The notes beneath the pieces were generated by a model. That model ran no database searches. It was given only the letters and a program-made list of their open reading frames with translations, and was not told where the DNA came from. A program made the translations under genes and the position numbers. A stretch of 64,000 bases of DNA. Source: Paraburkholderia kirstenboschensis. GTDB lineage: Bacteria; Pseudomonadota; Gammaproteobacteria; Burkholderiales; Burkholderiaceae. The stretch spans positions 434,001 to 498,000 of the forward strand of contig NZ_CAJHCR010000001.1 in the NCBI RefSeq assembly GCF_904848585.1, written 5' to 3'. Shown here piece after piece: positions 18,901 through 28,557 of the stretch (its first letter is position 1; each line of letters begins with the position of its first letter).

Positions 18901-20162
18901 TGAGCGTGCGTCATATCGTGTTTGCCGTCGCACCTGATCTGGTGTTGCTCGACGCATGCGGCCCGCTGGAAGCCTTCTGGCGCGCCGAACTGACGATGGC
19001 CGCCGCGGAGGGTGCGGGAGGTGGCGGTTGGCGGGCGCAGATGCCAACGAACCCGGGCGCGCATGCGCATTCGGCAGCACATGCGCACCCGGCCGCACAT
19101 CCGCCCACGCATGCGCCCACGCCCATGCCCACGGATGCGCCCACGCCCATGCCCATGCACACGCACACGCATGCGCCTACGCACCCGCACCCGCACCCGC
19201 GCGCACGCCCAATCGCATATCGCACGACAGTCGCCTCGATCGACGGCGGTGTCTTGCAGACATTTCCGGGCCTGCCGGTCGTGACCGAGCGACTCGATTC
19301 ACTCGACGCCGAGCCGATCGACACGTTGATCGTCCCCGGCGTCCCGGTCGATCAGCACTGCACGCTGCAGCCGGAACTGGTCGCGTGGATCAGGCGCAAT
19401 GCGCCGCGCGCGCGACGCGTATGCTCGGTATGCACGGGCGCGTTCTATCTGGCGGCGGCCGGTCTGCTGGACGGCCGTCGCGCGACCACACACTGGCGGG
19501 ACGCACCGCATCTCGCGCGCCGTTTTCCCAATGTTCATGTCGATGCCGATCCGATCTTTATCCGCGACGCGGGCCCTGACGAAGCCCGAAGCGACGGCGA
19601 GCGCGTGGTCTGGACGTCGGCGGGCGTGACGGCGGGCATCGATCTCGCGCTGGCGTTGATCGAAGAAGACCTCGGCCACGCTGTCGCGATGCAAGCCGCA
19701 CGGCGCCTCGTCGTTTTCATGAAACGGCCCGGCGGGCAGTCGCAATTCAGTGCGGCACTCGCGGCGCAGGCGTCGGCGGGAGGGCCGTTCGAGGCCTTGC
19801 ATAGCTGGATGGTCGGCCATTTGCGCGAAGACCTCACGGTCGAGCGGCTCGCCGAACACGCGCGGATGACGCCGCGGACCTTCGCGCGCCGCTACGTCGA
19901 CGAAGTCGGGCGCACGCCGGCGAAAACCGTCTCCGCGTTGCGCCTCGAAGCGGCTTCGCGGGCATTGGCCGAATCGCGCAGGCCGCTCAAGCGCATCGCG
20001 CTCGATTGCGGTTTCGGCAGCGAGCAGAACTTGCGGCGCGCGTTCGTGCGGCGCTTCGGCGTGCTGCCGCTCGAGTATCGTGAACGATTCATGTCCGCGA
20101 CCGCGCCTTCGTCCGCGGGCCATAGCGGGGCGGCCGCCCGCGCGGGCGAGGAGGCGCGCTGA
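18900..20162 (+). CDS. GlxA-type regulator: DJ-1/PfpI domain plus AraC helix-turn-helix, with His/Pro-rich insert
   Basis: A 420-residue regulator. The N-terminal DJ-1/PfpI (class I amidotransferase-like) domain shows HIVFAVAPDLVLLDACGPLEAF and the nucleophile-elbow region CSVCTGAFYLAAAGLLDGRRATTHW. The C-terminal AraC domain has LRLEAASRALAESRRPLKRIALDCGFGSEQNLRRAFVRRFG. Residues about 54-104 are an insert of His, Pro, Ala, Thr and Met absent from family members known to me, placed after the first beta-alpha units. The ATG overlaps the MFS stop. The ligand is unknown; such proteins often regulate amine, choline or arginine catabolism. Confidence 0.88.
   Translation: MSVRHIVFAVAPDLVLLDACGPLEAFWRAELTMAAAEGAGGGGWRAQMPTNPGAHAHSAAHAHPAAHPPTHAPTPMPTDAPTPMPMHTHTHAPTHPHPHPRARPIAYRTTVASIDGGVLQTFPGLPVVTERLDSLDAEPIDTLIVPGVPVDQHCTLQPELVAWIRRNAPRARRVCSVCTGAFYLAAAGLLDGRRATTHWRDAPHLARRFPNVHVDADPIFIRDAGPDEARSDGERVVWTSAGVTAGIDLALALIEEDLGHAVAMQAARRLVVFMKRPGGQSQFSAALAAQASAGGPFEALHSWMVGHLREDLTVERLAEHARMTPRTFARRYVDEVGRTPAKTVSALRLEAASRALAESRRPLKRIALDCGFGSEQNLRRAFVRRFGVLPLEYRERFMSATAPSSAGHSGAAARAGEEAR
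19059..19211 (+). repeat. Degenerate hexamer-like repeat coding for a His/Pro/Thr-rich insert
   Basis: About 150 bases built from variants of GCGCAC, CCCACG and GCCCATG-type units. In the gene frame it codes for about 50 residues with roughly fourteen His and many Pro. The low complexity keeps other frames open as well. Confidence 0.8.
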
Positions 20163-20382
20163 ACGGCAGCGCGCAGCGCAGTTGCAGCCGGAGAACAGGC
20201 CAGCGCCGCGGTACTGGATGAACTTGCGCGGCCACAGCGGTGAACCGGCTGAACCGCAGCGCGCGCCAAAACGCTGCGTGCAATGGCAATTGCGCGCCGT
20301 TCGGCCCGATAAGTGGCGACGCAGTCAATTTTGCGCTCGTATAATCGCCTCCTTTCAATGCATCCGATTGACCGGAGTCAAG

Positions 20383-20889
20383 ATGAGCAGCCATCTCTCA
20401 GCGCCGTTGGAACGTTCCGAAACCACGTTCCGCTTTCTCGCAGAACCCAGCTCGGTCAACTTCGGCGGCAAGGTGCACGGCGGGGCGCTGATGAAGTGGA
20501 TCGACGAAACCGCGTATGCGTGCTCGGCGGTGTGGTCCGGGCGTTACTGCGTGACGGTCAGTGTCGGCAATATTCGTTTCCGTCGACCGATTCTGGTGGG
20601 CAACCTCGTCGAATTGCGCGCGCGCGTGGTGGCGACAGGGCGCACGAGCATGCACATCCATGTGTCGGTGCAGGCGGGCGACCCGAAGGGCGGCGAGTTG
20701 CTGCAAACCACGGATTGTCTCGTCGTGATGGTTGCGGTCAATGAAAACGGGCACCCGGTGCAGGTGCCGTCATTCGTGCCGGAAACCGACGAGCAGAAGC
20801 GCCTCGCGAAGTACGCGATGGACGTGAAGGAAGCGCTCGACGCGATCGTCGAGCTGAAGCCGGAAGAAGTGGCGCAGGGTAAGGTTTGA
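20383..20889 (+). CDS. Acyl-CoA thioesterase, YciA-type hotdog fold
   Basis: A 168-residue hotdog-fold thioesterase that hydrolyses acyl-CoA to free acid and CoA. The family signature is visible as NFGGKVHGGALMKWIDETAY, with the catalytic Asp in WIDE, followed by RRPILVGNLVELRARVVATGRTSM. A C-terminal helical tail ends in EELKPEEVAQ-like residues. The frame is open far upstream, but GGAG six bases before the ATG at 20383 fixes the start. A GC-rich hairpin (20897-20924) without a T-run follows the stop. Chain-length specificity is unknown. Confidence 0.9.
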   Translation: MSSHLSAPLERSETTFRFLAEPSSVNFGGKVHGGALMKWIDETAYACSAVWSGRYCVTVSVGNIRFRRPILVGNLVELRARVVATGRTSMHIHVSVQAGDPKGGELLQTTDCLVVMVAVNENGHPVQVPSFVPETDEQKRLAKYAMDVKEALDAIVELKPEEVAQGKV

Positions 20890-21022
20890 ACGACGCTTGC
20901 CGGCGTTGACCTGGGCGCCGGCAAAACTGCAGGCAGAGCGAGCCACCGGCGGCGAGCCTTTGCCGCGTAAGCACCCGTTGTCCTCCCGGCTAATCTGGAT
21001 CAAACCAGCACCGAATCAAACC

Positions 21023-21045
21023 GGGCGACTCACCGCGAGTCGCCC
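21023..21045 (-). terminator. Hairpin after fumC
   Basis: Perfect nine-base arms GGGCGACTC and GAGTCGCCC with a five-base loop, 34 bases after the fumC stop on the minus strand. The following sequence GGTTTGATT is only weakly T-rich, so termination efficiency is uncertain. Confidence 0.45.
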
Positions 21046-21078
21046 AGCGCGTAAAGCGCGCGAGCGGCGAGGCGCCAA

Positions 21079-22479
21079 TCACGGCGCCGATTGGCCCACC
21101 ATATCGCCCGGCCGCACCCATTCGTCGAACTGCTGCTCAGTGACATAGCCAAGCGCGAGCGCCGCGGCCTTCAGCGTGGTGCCCTCCTTGTGCGCCTTCT
21201 TCGCGATCTGCGCGGCCTTGTCGTAGCCGATGTGCGGATTGAGCGCCGTCACGAGCATCAGCGATTCGTTGAGCAGCGCGTCGATCCGCTCGCGATTCGG
21301 CTCGATGCCGACCGCGCAGTTATCGTTGAAACTGAGAGCGCCGTCGGCGAGCAGGCGGATGGATTGCAACACGTTGTGCGCGATCATCGGCCGGAATACG
21401 TTCAACTCGAAGTTGCCGCTCGCGCCGCCGATGTTCACCGCGACGTCATTGCCGAACACTTGCGCGCACAGCATCGTCAAGGCTTCGGATTGAGTGGGGT
21501 TGACCTTGCCCGGCATGATCGAGCTGCCCGGTTCGTTCTCCGGAATCGACAGTTCGCCCAAGCCGCAGCGTGGACCACTCGCGAGCCAGCGGATGTCGTT
21601 GGCGATCTTGTTCAGGCTCGCGGCCACCGTCTTCAGCGCGCCGTGCGCGAAGACGAGCGCATCGGCTGCGGCCATCACCTCGAATTTATTGGGCGCCGAA
21701 ACGAACGGCACGCCGGTGAGCCGCGCGATTGCAGCCGCGACCTTTTCGGCGAACTGCGGATGCGCATTCAAACCGGTGCCGACAGCCGTGCCGCCCTGCG
21801 CGAGTTCATACAGATGCGGCAACGTCGATTCGACATGACGGATGCCATGATCGAGCTGCGCGACATAGCCCGAGAACTCCTGGCCGAGCGTGAGCGGCGT
21901 CGCGTCCTGCAAGTGCGTGCGGCCGATCTTTACTATGCCGGCAAACGCTTTCGCCTTGCCGTCGAGCGTGTCGCGCAACGTCTTGAGCGCAGGCAGCAGA
22001 TGCTTGACGATGCCATGCGCGGCGGCCACGTGCATGGCCGTGGGGAACACATCGTTCGACGACTGGCCGCGATTCACGTCGTCGTTCGGATGCACTTTGC
22101 GCGCTTCACCGCGCTCGCCGCCGAGCAGTTCGCTCGCGCGATTCGCGATCACTTCGTTCAGGTTCATGTTGGTCTGCGTACCGGAGCCGGTTTGCCAGAC
22201 CGCGAGCGGAAATTCTTCCGGATGCTTGCCTTCGATGATCTCGTCGGCCGCCTGCATGATCGCGTGCGCCTTCGTCTCGTCCAGTACGCCCAGGCCCAGG
22301 TTCACCTCGGCGGCGGCGCGCTTGATCACGGCGAGCGCGGTGATCAGTTCGGGCGATTGCTTCTCGGTGGAAATGCGGAAATTCTGCAGCGAGCGCTGCG
22401 TTTGCGCGCCCCACAGACGAGCGTTCGGCACAGCGATTTCACCGAACGTGTCGCGCTCCATTCGTACGTCTTCAGTCAT
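21079..22479 (-). CDS. fumC: Fumarate hydratase, class II
   Basis: FumC interconverts fumarate and malate in the TCA cycle and needs no iron-sulfur cluster. The 466-residue product has the normal length, the N-terminal [26 protein letters not shown], the [20 protein letters not shown] active-site segment, and the superfamily signature [11 protein letters not shown] with the catalytic Ser loop. The PLD lipoprotein gene ends 15 bases upstream on the same strand, so cotranscription is possible. An equally long open frame on the opposite strand is a coding shadow. Confidence 0.97.
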   Translation of the reverse strand: MTEDVRMERDTFGEIAVPNARLWGAQTQRSLQNFRISTEKQSPELITALAVIKRAAAEVNLGLGVLDETKAHAIMQAADEIIEGKHPEEFPLAVWQTGSGTQTNMNLNEVIANRASELLGGERGEARKVHPNDDVNRGQSSNDVFPTAMHVAAAHGIVKHLLPALKTLRDTLDGKAKAFAGIVKIGRTHLQDATPLTLGQEFSGYVAQLDHGIRHVESTLPHLYELAQGGTAVGTGLNAHPQFAEKVAAAIARLTGVPFVSAPNKFEVMAAADALVFAHGALKTVAASLNKIANDIRWLASGPRCGLGELSIPENEPGSSIMPGKVNPTQSEALTMLCAQVFGNDVAVNIGGASGNFELNVFRPMIAHNVLQSIRLLADGALSFNDNCAVGIEPNRERIDALLNESLMLVTALNPHIGYDKAAQIAKKAHKEGTTLKAAALALGYVTEQQFDEWVRPGDMVGQSAP

Positions 22480-22494
22480 GGTTGAGCTCCGCTT

Positions 22495-24144
22495 TTAAAG
22501 TTCTGCGTTGACCGGCAATAGGGAGAATAGCCCCGTTAGCGCGTTCCGGTATAACCCTGCCTGCGGGTCGAAAATATAGGTGCGGCGCGTGCCGTCTTCG
22601 ACATCGGTCCACACGAGCGGGGACAGCGGCGCGCCGATCGAACGAAGATAGGCGAGCTGCGCGTCGTCGGCGAGCGTCACGCGATAGCTTCGCTCGGGCG
22701 CCGTGGCGCGGTCGAAAATATCGGCGACCTGCGCAGCCAGTTGCGGGCTGTGGATCACGAGCGCGAGTTCGGTATTCAGATGCGCCGAGCGCGGATCGAG
22801 GTTCATCGAGCCGATCACCAGAATCCGGCGGTCGATCACATAAGTCTTCGCATGCAGACTCGCGCGCGAACGCGACCCGGCGATTCCCGCCGTGGGCGTT
22901 TCCTGGCGTGGCTTGAACTCGTATAACTCGACGCCCTGTTGCAGAAGCGGCACGCGAAACGGGCTGTAGCCCGCTTGCACGGCGACCGCGTCGGTGGCGG
23001 CGAGCGAATTCGTCAGGATCGCTACACGCACGCCTCGGTGCGTGAGTGCGCCGAGCGCCGTCACGCCGGTTTCGTGCGGAACGAAGTAGGGCGACACGAC
23101 GAGGAAATCCTTGCGCGCGTCCTTCATCAGCTCGCCAAGCCGCTTCATCGGTGGACTGACGTAGTCGGGCGACGGGCTCTCGATCTTCTCCGGTTGATCC
23201 ACCTGAAACTCCGCGTGCGCCCAGGTCAGGCCGAGTTGCTTGTTCGAAATCTGAGTGGAGAGCGGCGTCGCGTTCAAGGGCTTCGCGTTGTACGGATCGG
23301 CGTTGGTGCGCCAGTGCTGGCGAAGGTCGTCGCGCGTCTGATCGAGTTCCCCGCGATCGAATTTCTGCTTGTTCAGCACGCCCAGCGGATACGCGATGCT
23401 GCTGTTCCAGTAGTCGTCGAAGCTCGCGGAGACGTCGGCGGTGATCGGGCCGGCGGCGAGCACGTCGATGTCGCGAAACTGCAGGACTTCGCTCGCGCTG
23501 AAGTATTCGTCGCCGAGATTGCGGCCGCCGACAATCGCCAACTGGTTGTCTGCGATCATCGCCTTGTTGTGCATGCGGCGCGTGAAGTGGCCGATCTGCG
23601 TGAAGACATTCGTGGTGCGCTCGAACATGCCCTCACGCGCGCTGCCGAACGGATTGAAGACGCGAATCTCAATGTTGTTGTGCGAATTCAAGCCCGCCAT
23701 GATGCGGTCGATGTCCTTGAAGTTCAGGTCGTCGACCAGCATGCGCACGCGCACGCCGTGATCCGCCGCGTACAGCGCCGCGCCGAGCAGCAGCTTGCCG
23801 GTGGTGTCCTCGTTCGCGATGTAGTACTGCATGTCGAGCGTTTTTGTCGCCGCGCGGGCGAGCGCGATGCGCATCTGCAATGCGTCGGTGCCGCTCGAGA
23901 GCACACGAAAACCCGATTCCCCCGGATGAGCAGCTTCGAGCGGTTCTAGCGCCGCACGAAGCGGCGTGTTTTCGGTCGGGGCTAACGCGTGAGTGACCGG
24001 GCGGTCGAACGCGGTGGCGGGAGGTTTGCTCGCGCACGCAGTCAGAAATGCCGACGTGCAGCACAGCAAGAAAAAATGTCTGGCGGCGCCGATTGCGCGC
24101 TTGCGTTGCGTCGCGGTCTGCTTTTGTTCTATATGCCACTGCAC
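22495..24144 (-). CDS. Phospholipase D-family lipoprotein, cardiolipin synthase-like
   Basis: A 549-residue protein with a lipoprotein signal (LTACAS, Cys near residue 37) and two HKD phospholipase D motifs: HNKAMIADNQLAIVGGRNLGD and HAKTYVIDRRILVIGSMNLD. This two-HKD arrangement and YYIANEDTTGKLLLGAAL match the cardiolipin synthase C (ClsC/YmdC-like) group, which makes cardiolipin from phosphatidylglycerol and a second phospholipid. The lipobox suggests a periplasmic or outer-membrane anchor, unusual for cytosolic-facing ClsC. The alternative is a periplasmic phosphodiesterase of another substrate. Confidence 0.85.
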   Translation of the reverse strand: MQWHIEQKQTATQRKRAIGAARHFFLLCCTSAFLTACASKPPATAFDRPVTHALAPTENTPLRAALEPLEAAHPGESGFRVLSSGTDALQMRIALARAATKTLDMQYYIANEDTTGKLLLGAALYAADHGVRVRMLVDDLNFKDIDRIMAGLNSHNNIEIRVFNPFGSAREGMFERTTNVFTQIGHFTRRMHNKAMIADNQLAIVGGRNLGDEYFSASEVLQFRDIDVLAAGPITADVSASFDDYWNSSIAYPLGVLNKQKFDRGELDQTRDDLRQHWRTNADPYNAKPLNATPLSTQISNKQLGLTWAHAEFQVDQPEKIESPSPDYVSPPMKRLGELMKDARKDFLVVSPYFVPHETGVTALGALTHRGVRVAILTNSLAATDAVAVQAGYSPFRVPLLQQGVELYEFKPRQETPTAGIAGSRSRASLHAKTYVIDRRILVIGSMNLDPRSAHLNTELALVIHSPQLAAQVADIFDRATAPERSYRVTLADDAQLAYLRSIGAPLSPLVWTDVEDGTRRTYIFDPQAGLYRNALTGLFSLLPVNAEL

Positions 24145-24301
24145 GCTTTTTCCCCTTGTTGTTCAGGCTTTTCGTGACGGCAGCGCAGATGCTTCGGCCG
24201 CGCTGCCGAGAAATCCATTCTAAGGGGAATCGCGCCGCCGGACTGTGCATCGCGGCACGCCGGCGGCGCGTGGGACCGTTATGAGCGGTGGTCCGAAGCC
24301 G

Positions 24302-25261
24302 TTAGACGCGTTCGGTGTTCAGCCCGCGCTCGCCTTCGGCATACGTCGAGCCCTTCGCCGGACGCCCTGCCCAGAAACCCGCGAGCAGCGACCCCGACAG
24401 GTTGTGCCAGACCGAGAACAACGCGCCCGGCAACGCGGCAATTGGCGTGAAGTACAGCTTGCCGAGCGTCGCGGCGAGGCCCGAGTTCTGCATGCCGACT
24501 TCGATTGCAAGCGTGCGGCAAACGGCTTCGTCGAAACCTAGCAGACGGCCGCCCCAATAGCCGCCGAGAAGACCGATGCCGTTATGCAGCACCACGCCGA
24601 ACATCACCACGAGGCCGACGGACGCAATGCTCTTTTGCGTGCCGCCCACCACCGCGCCGATGATCAGCAGAATCGCGACCATCGAAACCAGCGGCAGCAC
24701 CGGCTCGATCTTGCGAACGGCCTTGCTGAACAGATGATTCACCACGAGGCCGACCACGATCGGCAGCGCGACGATTTGCAGGATGCTCATCAGCATGCCG
24801 TGGACGTCCACGGCGATCGACGCATCCACATAGAGGCGCGTCAGAAGCGGCGTCGCAAAGACGCCGACGAGCGTGGACAACGCACTGATCGTCACCGACA
24901 GCGCGACGTCGCCGCGCGCCAGATAGATCATCACGTTGGACGCCGTGCCGCTCGCCACGCTGCCCACCAGCACCATGCCGGCGGTCAGATCGGGCGGCAT
25001 GCGCAAGGCTTTCGCGATTACCCAGGCGGCGAGCGGCATCACGAGGTAATGCAGCACGATGCCTGCGATCACCGGCGCCGGCCGTGTGAAGACGCGCTGG
25101 AAGTCGGCGACGGACAGCGTGACGCCCATCGCCAGCATGATGATGGTCAGAAGCGTGGTGACGTGCGGAGCGATGCCGGCAAACGAAGCCGGAGAGAAGT
25201 ACGCGGCAACCGAAACGAGCACGGCCCAAACGGGAAAAAGGCGGGTGATGCGGGCGAGCAT
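24302..25261 (-). CDS. Bile acid:sodium symporter (BASS) family transporter
   Basis: A 319-residue membrane protein with about ten hydrophobic helices. Family features are [17 protein letters not shown] near the N-terminus, [32 protein letters not shown] in the middle crossover region, and [19 protein letters not shown] near the C-terminus. Bacterial members such as PanS carry small carboxylates (ketopantoate, pyruvate-like acids) with sodium. The substrate here cannot be assigned. It stands alone, with 157 bases to the PLD gene and 470 bases to the MATE gene. Confidence 0.88.
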   Translation of the reverse strand: MLARITRLFPVWAVLVSVAAYFSPASFAGIAPHVTTLLTIIMLAMGVTLSVADFQRVFTRPAPVIAGIVLHYLVMPLAAWVIAKALRMPPDLTAGMVLVGSVASGTASNVMIYLARGDVALSVTISALSTLVGVFATPLLTRLYVDASIAVDVHGMLMSILQIVALPIVVGLVVNHLFSKAVRKIEPVLPLVSMVAILLIIGAVVGGTQKSIASVGLVVMFGVVLHNGIGLLGGYWGGRLLGFDEAVCRTLAIEVGMQNSGLAATLGKLYFTPIAALPGALFSVWHNLSGSLLAGFWAGRPAKGSTYAEGERGLNTERV

Positions 25262-25731
25262 GGGGCAAGGTCCTTGGTTATGTTTTATGGCGAGAAGCGG
25301 GGGTTGCTTGTTCGCAAGCGAGCGCAGCGCTGAAGGCCGCGACGGTCTGCGGGGCGGCGGCGCCTCACGGATTGCAGCGCGTGCCTATGAGCACGTCGCG
25401 CCGTACGTCGCGGGTTGCTGCGGTTACGTCGCGAGAGAACGGCAGGTTGTCAGCGGATGGTGGACCTGCCGGCGGCGCGGTCCTTTGTGAGGCGCGCAAG
25501 CGGAGCTTCGGTGGATGGACGCGGTTCGCGACGGGCATCGAAGAAGTCATGCATTTTAACGTTGCGGGCGCGAGCTTGCTGACTCTGTGGTTGCGCGTGC
25601 AACGAGTTCGCGGGGACGTTGTCTTGCTGTGCCGTTGTCCCCTTGTGCGGCAAGACCGCACGGCCGCCATGGCCGCGCGGCTCTACCACGCACGGCGGGC
25701 GTGCTTCAAACGACGAGTCCGTTGCCCGCGT
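25262..25731. other. Non-coding stretch between BASS and MATE genes
   Basis: About 470 GC-rich bases. Open frames on both strands here have Arg-rich composition and no ribosome sites. One short minus-strand frame (about 34 codons from 25553, beginning MHDFFDARREP, preceded by GTTAAAATG) is possible but unsupported. No terminator hairpin with a T-run was seen after the MATE stop at 25732. Confidence 0.5.
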
Positions 25732-27144
25732 TCAAACCGATGCGGCAGGCGGCGCATCTTTCGCGACCGGCACGCGCCGCGAGCTTAGCTTGTGAAAGCG
25801 CAGCGTCATCAGCAGCGCGACGCTCGCGAGGCCGGCCGCGAGTCCCCACCATAAACCGCGAGCGCCCAGCCCGGCATGAAACGCAAGCGTATAGCCGGTC
25901 GGAAAACCGATCACCCAGTAGCCGAACGCGGCGGCGATCATCGGTATGCGAGTGTCTTTCAGACCCCGCAGGCAACCTGACCCAACGGTTTGCATGCCGT
26001 CGACGATCTGAAAAATCGCTGCCACGCCGAGGAGCGAACTCGCGAGCGTCACGGTCGCCGCATTGGCCGGGTCGTCCAGGTGCAAATAGAGGCCGACGAT
26101 CCAGTGCGGCGCGGCGATCAGCACGATTCCCGACAGCGTCATGAAGCCGACGCCGAGTGCCAGCGCGACGAAGCCCGCGTGGCGCGCGGCGAGCGGCTGC
26201 CCGGCGCCGGACCAGAAGCCGACTCTCACATTGGCCGCCTGGCCGATCGCGAGCGGCACCATGAACGCCACCGACGCGACGTTCAGCGCGATCTGATGTG
26301 CGGCCAGTTGCGACTCGCCGAGCAGCCCGACCATCAGACCGGTCGCGAGAAAGAGCGTCGATTCGACGCCGTAGGTGATCGCCACGGGCCAGCCGATACC
26401 GAACAGCTCACCCATCAGCGGGACGTTGGGGCGCGTGGCGACCACGAAATGGCGATAGCGCGGCCGCAGGTGCAAGAGCGCCATCAGCACGAGCGCGGTC
26501 AGCCAGACGGTGATGGACGTCGCAGCGGCCGAGCCGAGAAAGCCGAGTCGCGGTAGCCCGTAGGCGCCGTGAATCAGCCCGTAGTTGAGGAAGCCGTTCA
26601 CGCCGACGCTGACCAGCGACACCCATAGGAGCCGCCGCGCCGCGCCGATCGCCGGCAGGAAAGAGCGCATCAGACCGACGCCGATCAGACTGCCCAGCGC
26701 GCCCCAGCGCAGGACCGCCGCATATTCGCCGACGTTGTGCGCGAGCAGCGCCGGTTCGCCGAACGCAAGCAGGATGGGCGTCGCGAACGACAGCAGCGCG
26801 AACGCCGGCACCGACAGCAGCACCGACAACACAAAACCGGTCCAGTAGATGTGCGGCACGCGGCTTTCGTCCTGCGCGCCGCGCGCATGCGAAACGCTTA
26901 CGCTGACGGACGTCAGCACGCCCTGCAGCAGCGTCACGACGACGAAGAACAGATTGGCGCCCAGACCGCCGGCCGCGAGCGCGTCCGGCCCGAGAGAGCC
27001 GAGCAGAATCGTGTCGGTCACACCCATGGCCATTTGCGACAGTTGCGCGATGGCGAGCGGCGCGGCGAGCCGTGCCGTGTCGGCGGCGTGGCGGGAAAGG
27101 GTCGGCGGACGGGTGGCCACCCGGGTGAGGCCGGATTGAGTCAT
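25732..27144 (-). CDS. MATE family multidrug efflux transporter
   Basis: A 470-residue NorM-type MATE protein with twelve hydrophobic segments, which exports cationic drugs in exchange for sodium or protons. Characteristic segments are LAIAQLSQMAMGVTDTILLGSLGPDALAAGGLGANLFF at the N-terminus and the equivalent second half beginning MGELFGIGWPVAITYGVEST. The frame extends 40 codons upstream with a Pro-rich, non-conserved sequence; the ATG at 27144 gives the family's usual beginning. Confidence 0.92.
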   Translation of the reverse strand: MTQSGLTRVATRPPTLSRHAADTARLAAPLAIAQLSQMAMGVTDTILLGSLGPDALAAGGLGANLFFVVVTLLQGVLTSVSVSVSHARGAQDESRVPHIYWTGFVLSVLLSVPAFALLSFATPILLAFGEPALLAHNVGEYAAVLRWGALGSLIGVGLMRSFLPAIGAARRLLWVSLVSVGVNGFLNYGLIHGAYGLPRLGFLGSAAATSITVWLTALVLMALLHLRPRYRHFVVATRPNVPLMGELFGIGWPVAITYGVESTLFLATGLMVGLLGESQLAAHQIALNVASVAFMVPLAIGQAANVRVGFWSGAGQPLAARHAGFVALALGVGFMTLSGIVLIAAPHWIVGLYLHLDDPANAATVTLASSLLGVAAIFQIVDGMQTVGSGCLRGLKDTRIPMIAAAFGYWVIGFPTGYTLAFHAGLGARGLWWGLAAGLASVALLMTLRFHKLSSRRVPVAKDAPPAASV

Positions 27145-27469
27145 GGAGCGTGTGAAAGTTTGACGGAATGACGACGCCGTGACCGCCGGCGGCAGCGGCA
27201 CCGGAAGCACCCGCGGCACCGGAGGCACGCAATGCACGAGAGACGCGCGGGCCCACGGTCCCATGGCCGCTCACGGGCCTCGCTATGACGCCCGCCAGCG
27301 CGGCTCGACGCGGTTTCCCGGAGAGCCCGGCAGCCGGCGATGTCAACGGGGCGGCTCGTCCAGCGAAACCAACAGCTTATTGCGTGACCGCTGCAAAGTC
27401 GATGGACGAAGCACGTTTTTGGTGCGCAAGGTTGCTGCGGAATCTCGTGGCTCGACCGGGCAGCAGCTG
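27145..27469. other. Non-coding stretch upstream of the MATE gene
   Basis: About 325 GC-rich bases between the S4 protein gene and the MATE gene, both on the minus strand. It contains a short run of GGCACCGGA-type direct repeats near 27190-27230. I see no convincing gene, promoter or terminator. Confidence 0.45.
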
Positions 27470-27688
27470 TCAGGCTTCGTGGACCGCGATTCGCGTGTCG
27501 CCGAGCAGCACCACCTGACCCGCGCGGATCTTGCACGTTTTACGCGTTTCGACTCGGCCGTCCACAGTCACGGCTCCGTCCGCCACCATCATTTTTGCCG
27601 AGCCGCCGCTGTCCGCGAGCCCCGTGATCTTCAGCAGATTGTGAAGTTCGACGTAGTCGCCGGTGAGCGTGAAATCGAGGTTGGGCAT
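27470..27688 (-). CDS. Small RNA-binding S4-domain protein, YbcJ-like
   Basis: A 72-residue protein that is essentially one S4 RNA-binding domain: FTLTGDYVELHNLLKITGLADSGGSAKMMVADGAVTVDGRVETRKTCKIRAGQVV. It matches YbcJ-type S4 proteins of about 70 residues. The frame is open upstream for 129 codons, but GAAGG lies about ten bases before the ATG at 27688 and the domain begins there. The RNA partner is unknown; a ribosome-associated role is likely for the family. Confidence 0.88.
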   Translation of the reverse strand: MPNLDFTLTGDYVELHNLLKITGLADSGGSAKMMVADGAVTVDGRVETRKTCKIRAGQVVLLGDTRIAVHEA

Positions 27689-27998
27689 GGGCTTTGCACC
27701 TTCAGGCAAGGGGTTCGCATCATAAGCCACAAGCTTGCCCCGAAGAAGTCGCGTTGTCTCGTGCAGTGTTTCGTGAACGCATCGCAAGCAAATGCAAGCA
27801 GATGTTATCCACTTGTCGGAAAGTGAAACGTCGCGTAACACCGGTCGCCACGATTGGACTTCACTCGTAAAGTGCATCTCAGCAGGAAAGCTTGCCGGAT
27901 CTAGTTCGGCTATGAGCAGACCGGGAAGGTGTCCAGCGCGCCCAGCGCGATGCAGGATAGCTCGACCCGGCCACAACAACTCTAGAGAGGAATTTGCC
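27689..27998. other. Divergent promoter region between S4 protein and exported protein genes
   Basis: About 310 bases separating the minus-strand S4 gene from the plus-strand exported protein gene, so at least two promoters are expected. The only clear site is the AGAGAGGA ribosome site just before 27999. No strong sigma-70 pair or hairpin was recognised. Confidence 0.4.
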
Positions 27999-28463
27999 AT
28001 GACCCAGATTCGTACGCTCCTGATCGGAACCGCCATGACTGCCTTCGCCGCTACCGCAGCGGTGGCGCAGACCACGCAGCCCGTTCAACCGGCCGCGGGC
28101 GTGAATATGCAGGCACAGGTTCAGACGCCAGGCGCCGACGTCGCGCCGGCCGCGCCCGCTGCTCAGGGCATCCAGCCGGTGACACCGGCACCGACGCGCC
28201 TGACGGCCTCGGGCTCCCCAGATCCGCTGGTGCAAAAGCGCGACGCGAATGCGAAGGCTAATGCGGAGTACCGCGCGTCCAAGAAGGCGTCGAAGGCCGA
28301 GTTGAAGGAACAGCAGAAGGCTGCCAAGTCCGAATACAAGGAGCAGGTGCGCGACGCGAAGATCAACAAGAAAGCGGACAAGCAGGCCGCCGACAACGAA
28401 ATGAAGATGAACCTGCAAAGTCAGGCGGGCGTGCAGCCTGACGGCGGCGAGGTTAAGCACTAA
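27999..28463 (+). CDS. Exported Lys/Ala-rich protein
   Basis: A 154-residue exported protein of unknown function. A signal peptide (MTQIRTLLIGTAMTAFAATAAVAQ) is followed by a Pro/Ala/Gln-rich linker and a highly charged helical half built of Lys, Ala, Glu and Asp (KKASKAELKEQQKAAKSEYK). No cysteines and little hydrophobic core suggest a disordered or long-helix periplasmic protein. AGAGAGGA precedes the ATG by about ten bases. It lies next to a smaller protein of the same style (28558-28839), and the two may be related by duplication or function. Confidence 0.75.
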   Translation: MTQIRTLLIGTAMTAFAATAAVAQTTQPVQPAAGVNMQAQVQTPGADVAPAAPAAQGIQPVTPAPTRLTASGSPDPLVQKRDANAKANAEYRASKKASKAELKEQQKAAKSEYKEQVRDAKINKKADKQAADNEMKMNLQSQAGVQPDGGEVKH

Positions 28464-28557
28464 TCGCAGGTCGAGCCGCGGGCTTAGTAAGTCCGCGGCG
28501 TCGAACCTGGTTTAAGCCGCTGTAGTTCATCTGATGAGCCTGGTAAGGAGGTATCGC

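Noticed and set aside
21091..22485. A 464-codon plus-strand open frame opposite fumC
   Set aside because: Complete overlap with a well-identified gene, Arg/Val-rich composition without any domain; a shadow.
25372..25788. A 138-codon plus-strand frame between the BASS and MATE genes
   Set aside because: Overlaps the MATE end, very Arg-rich, no ribosome site.
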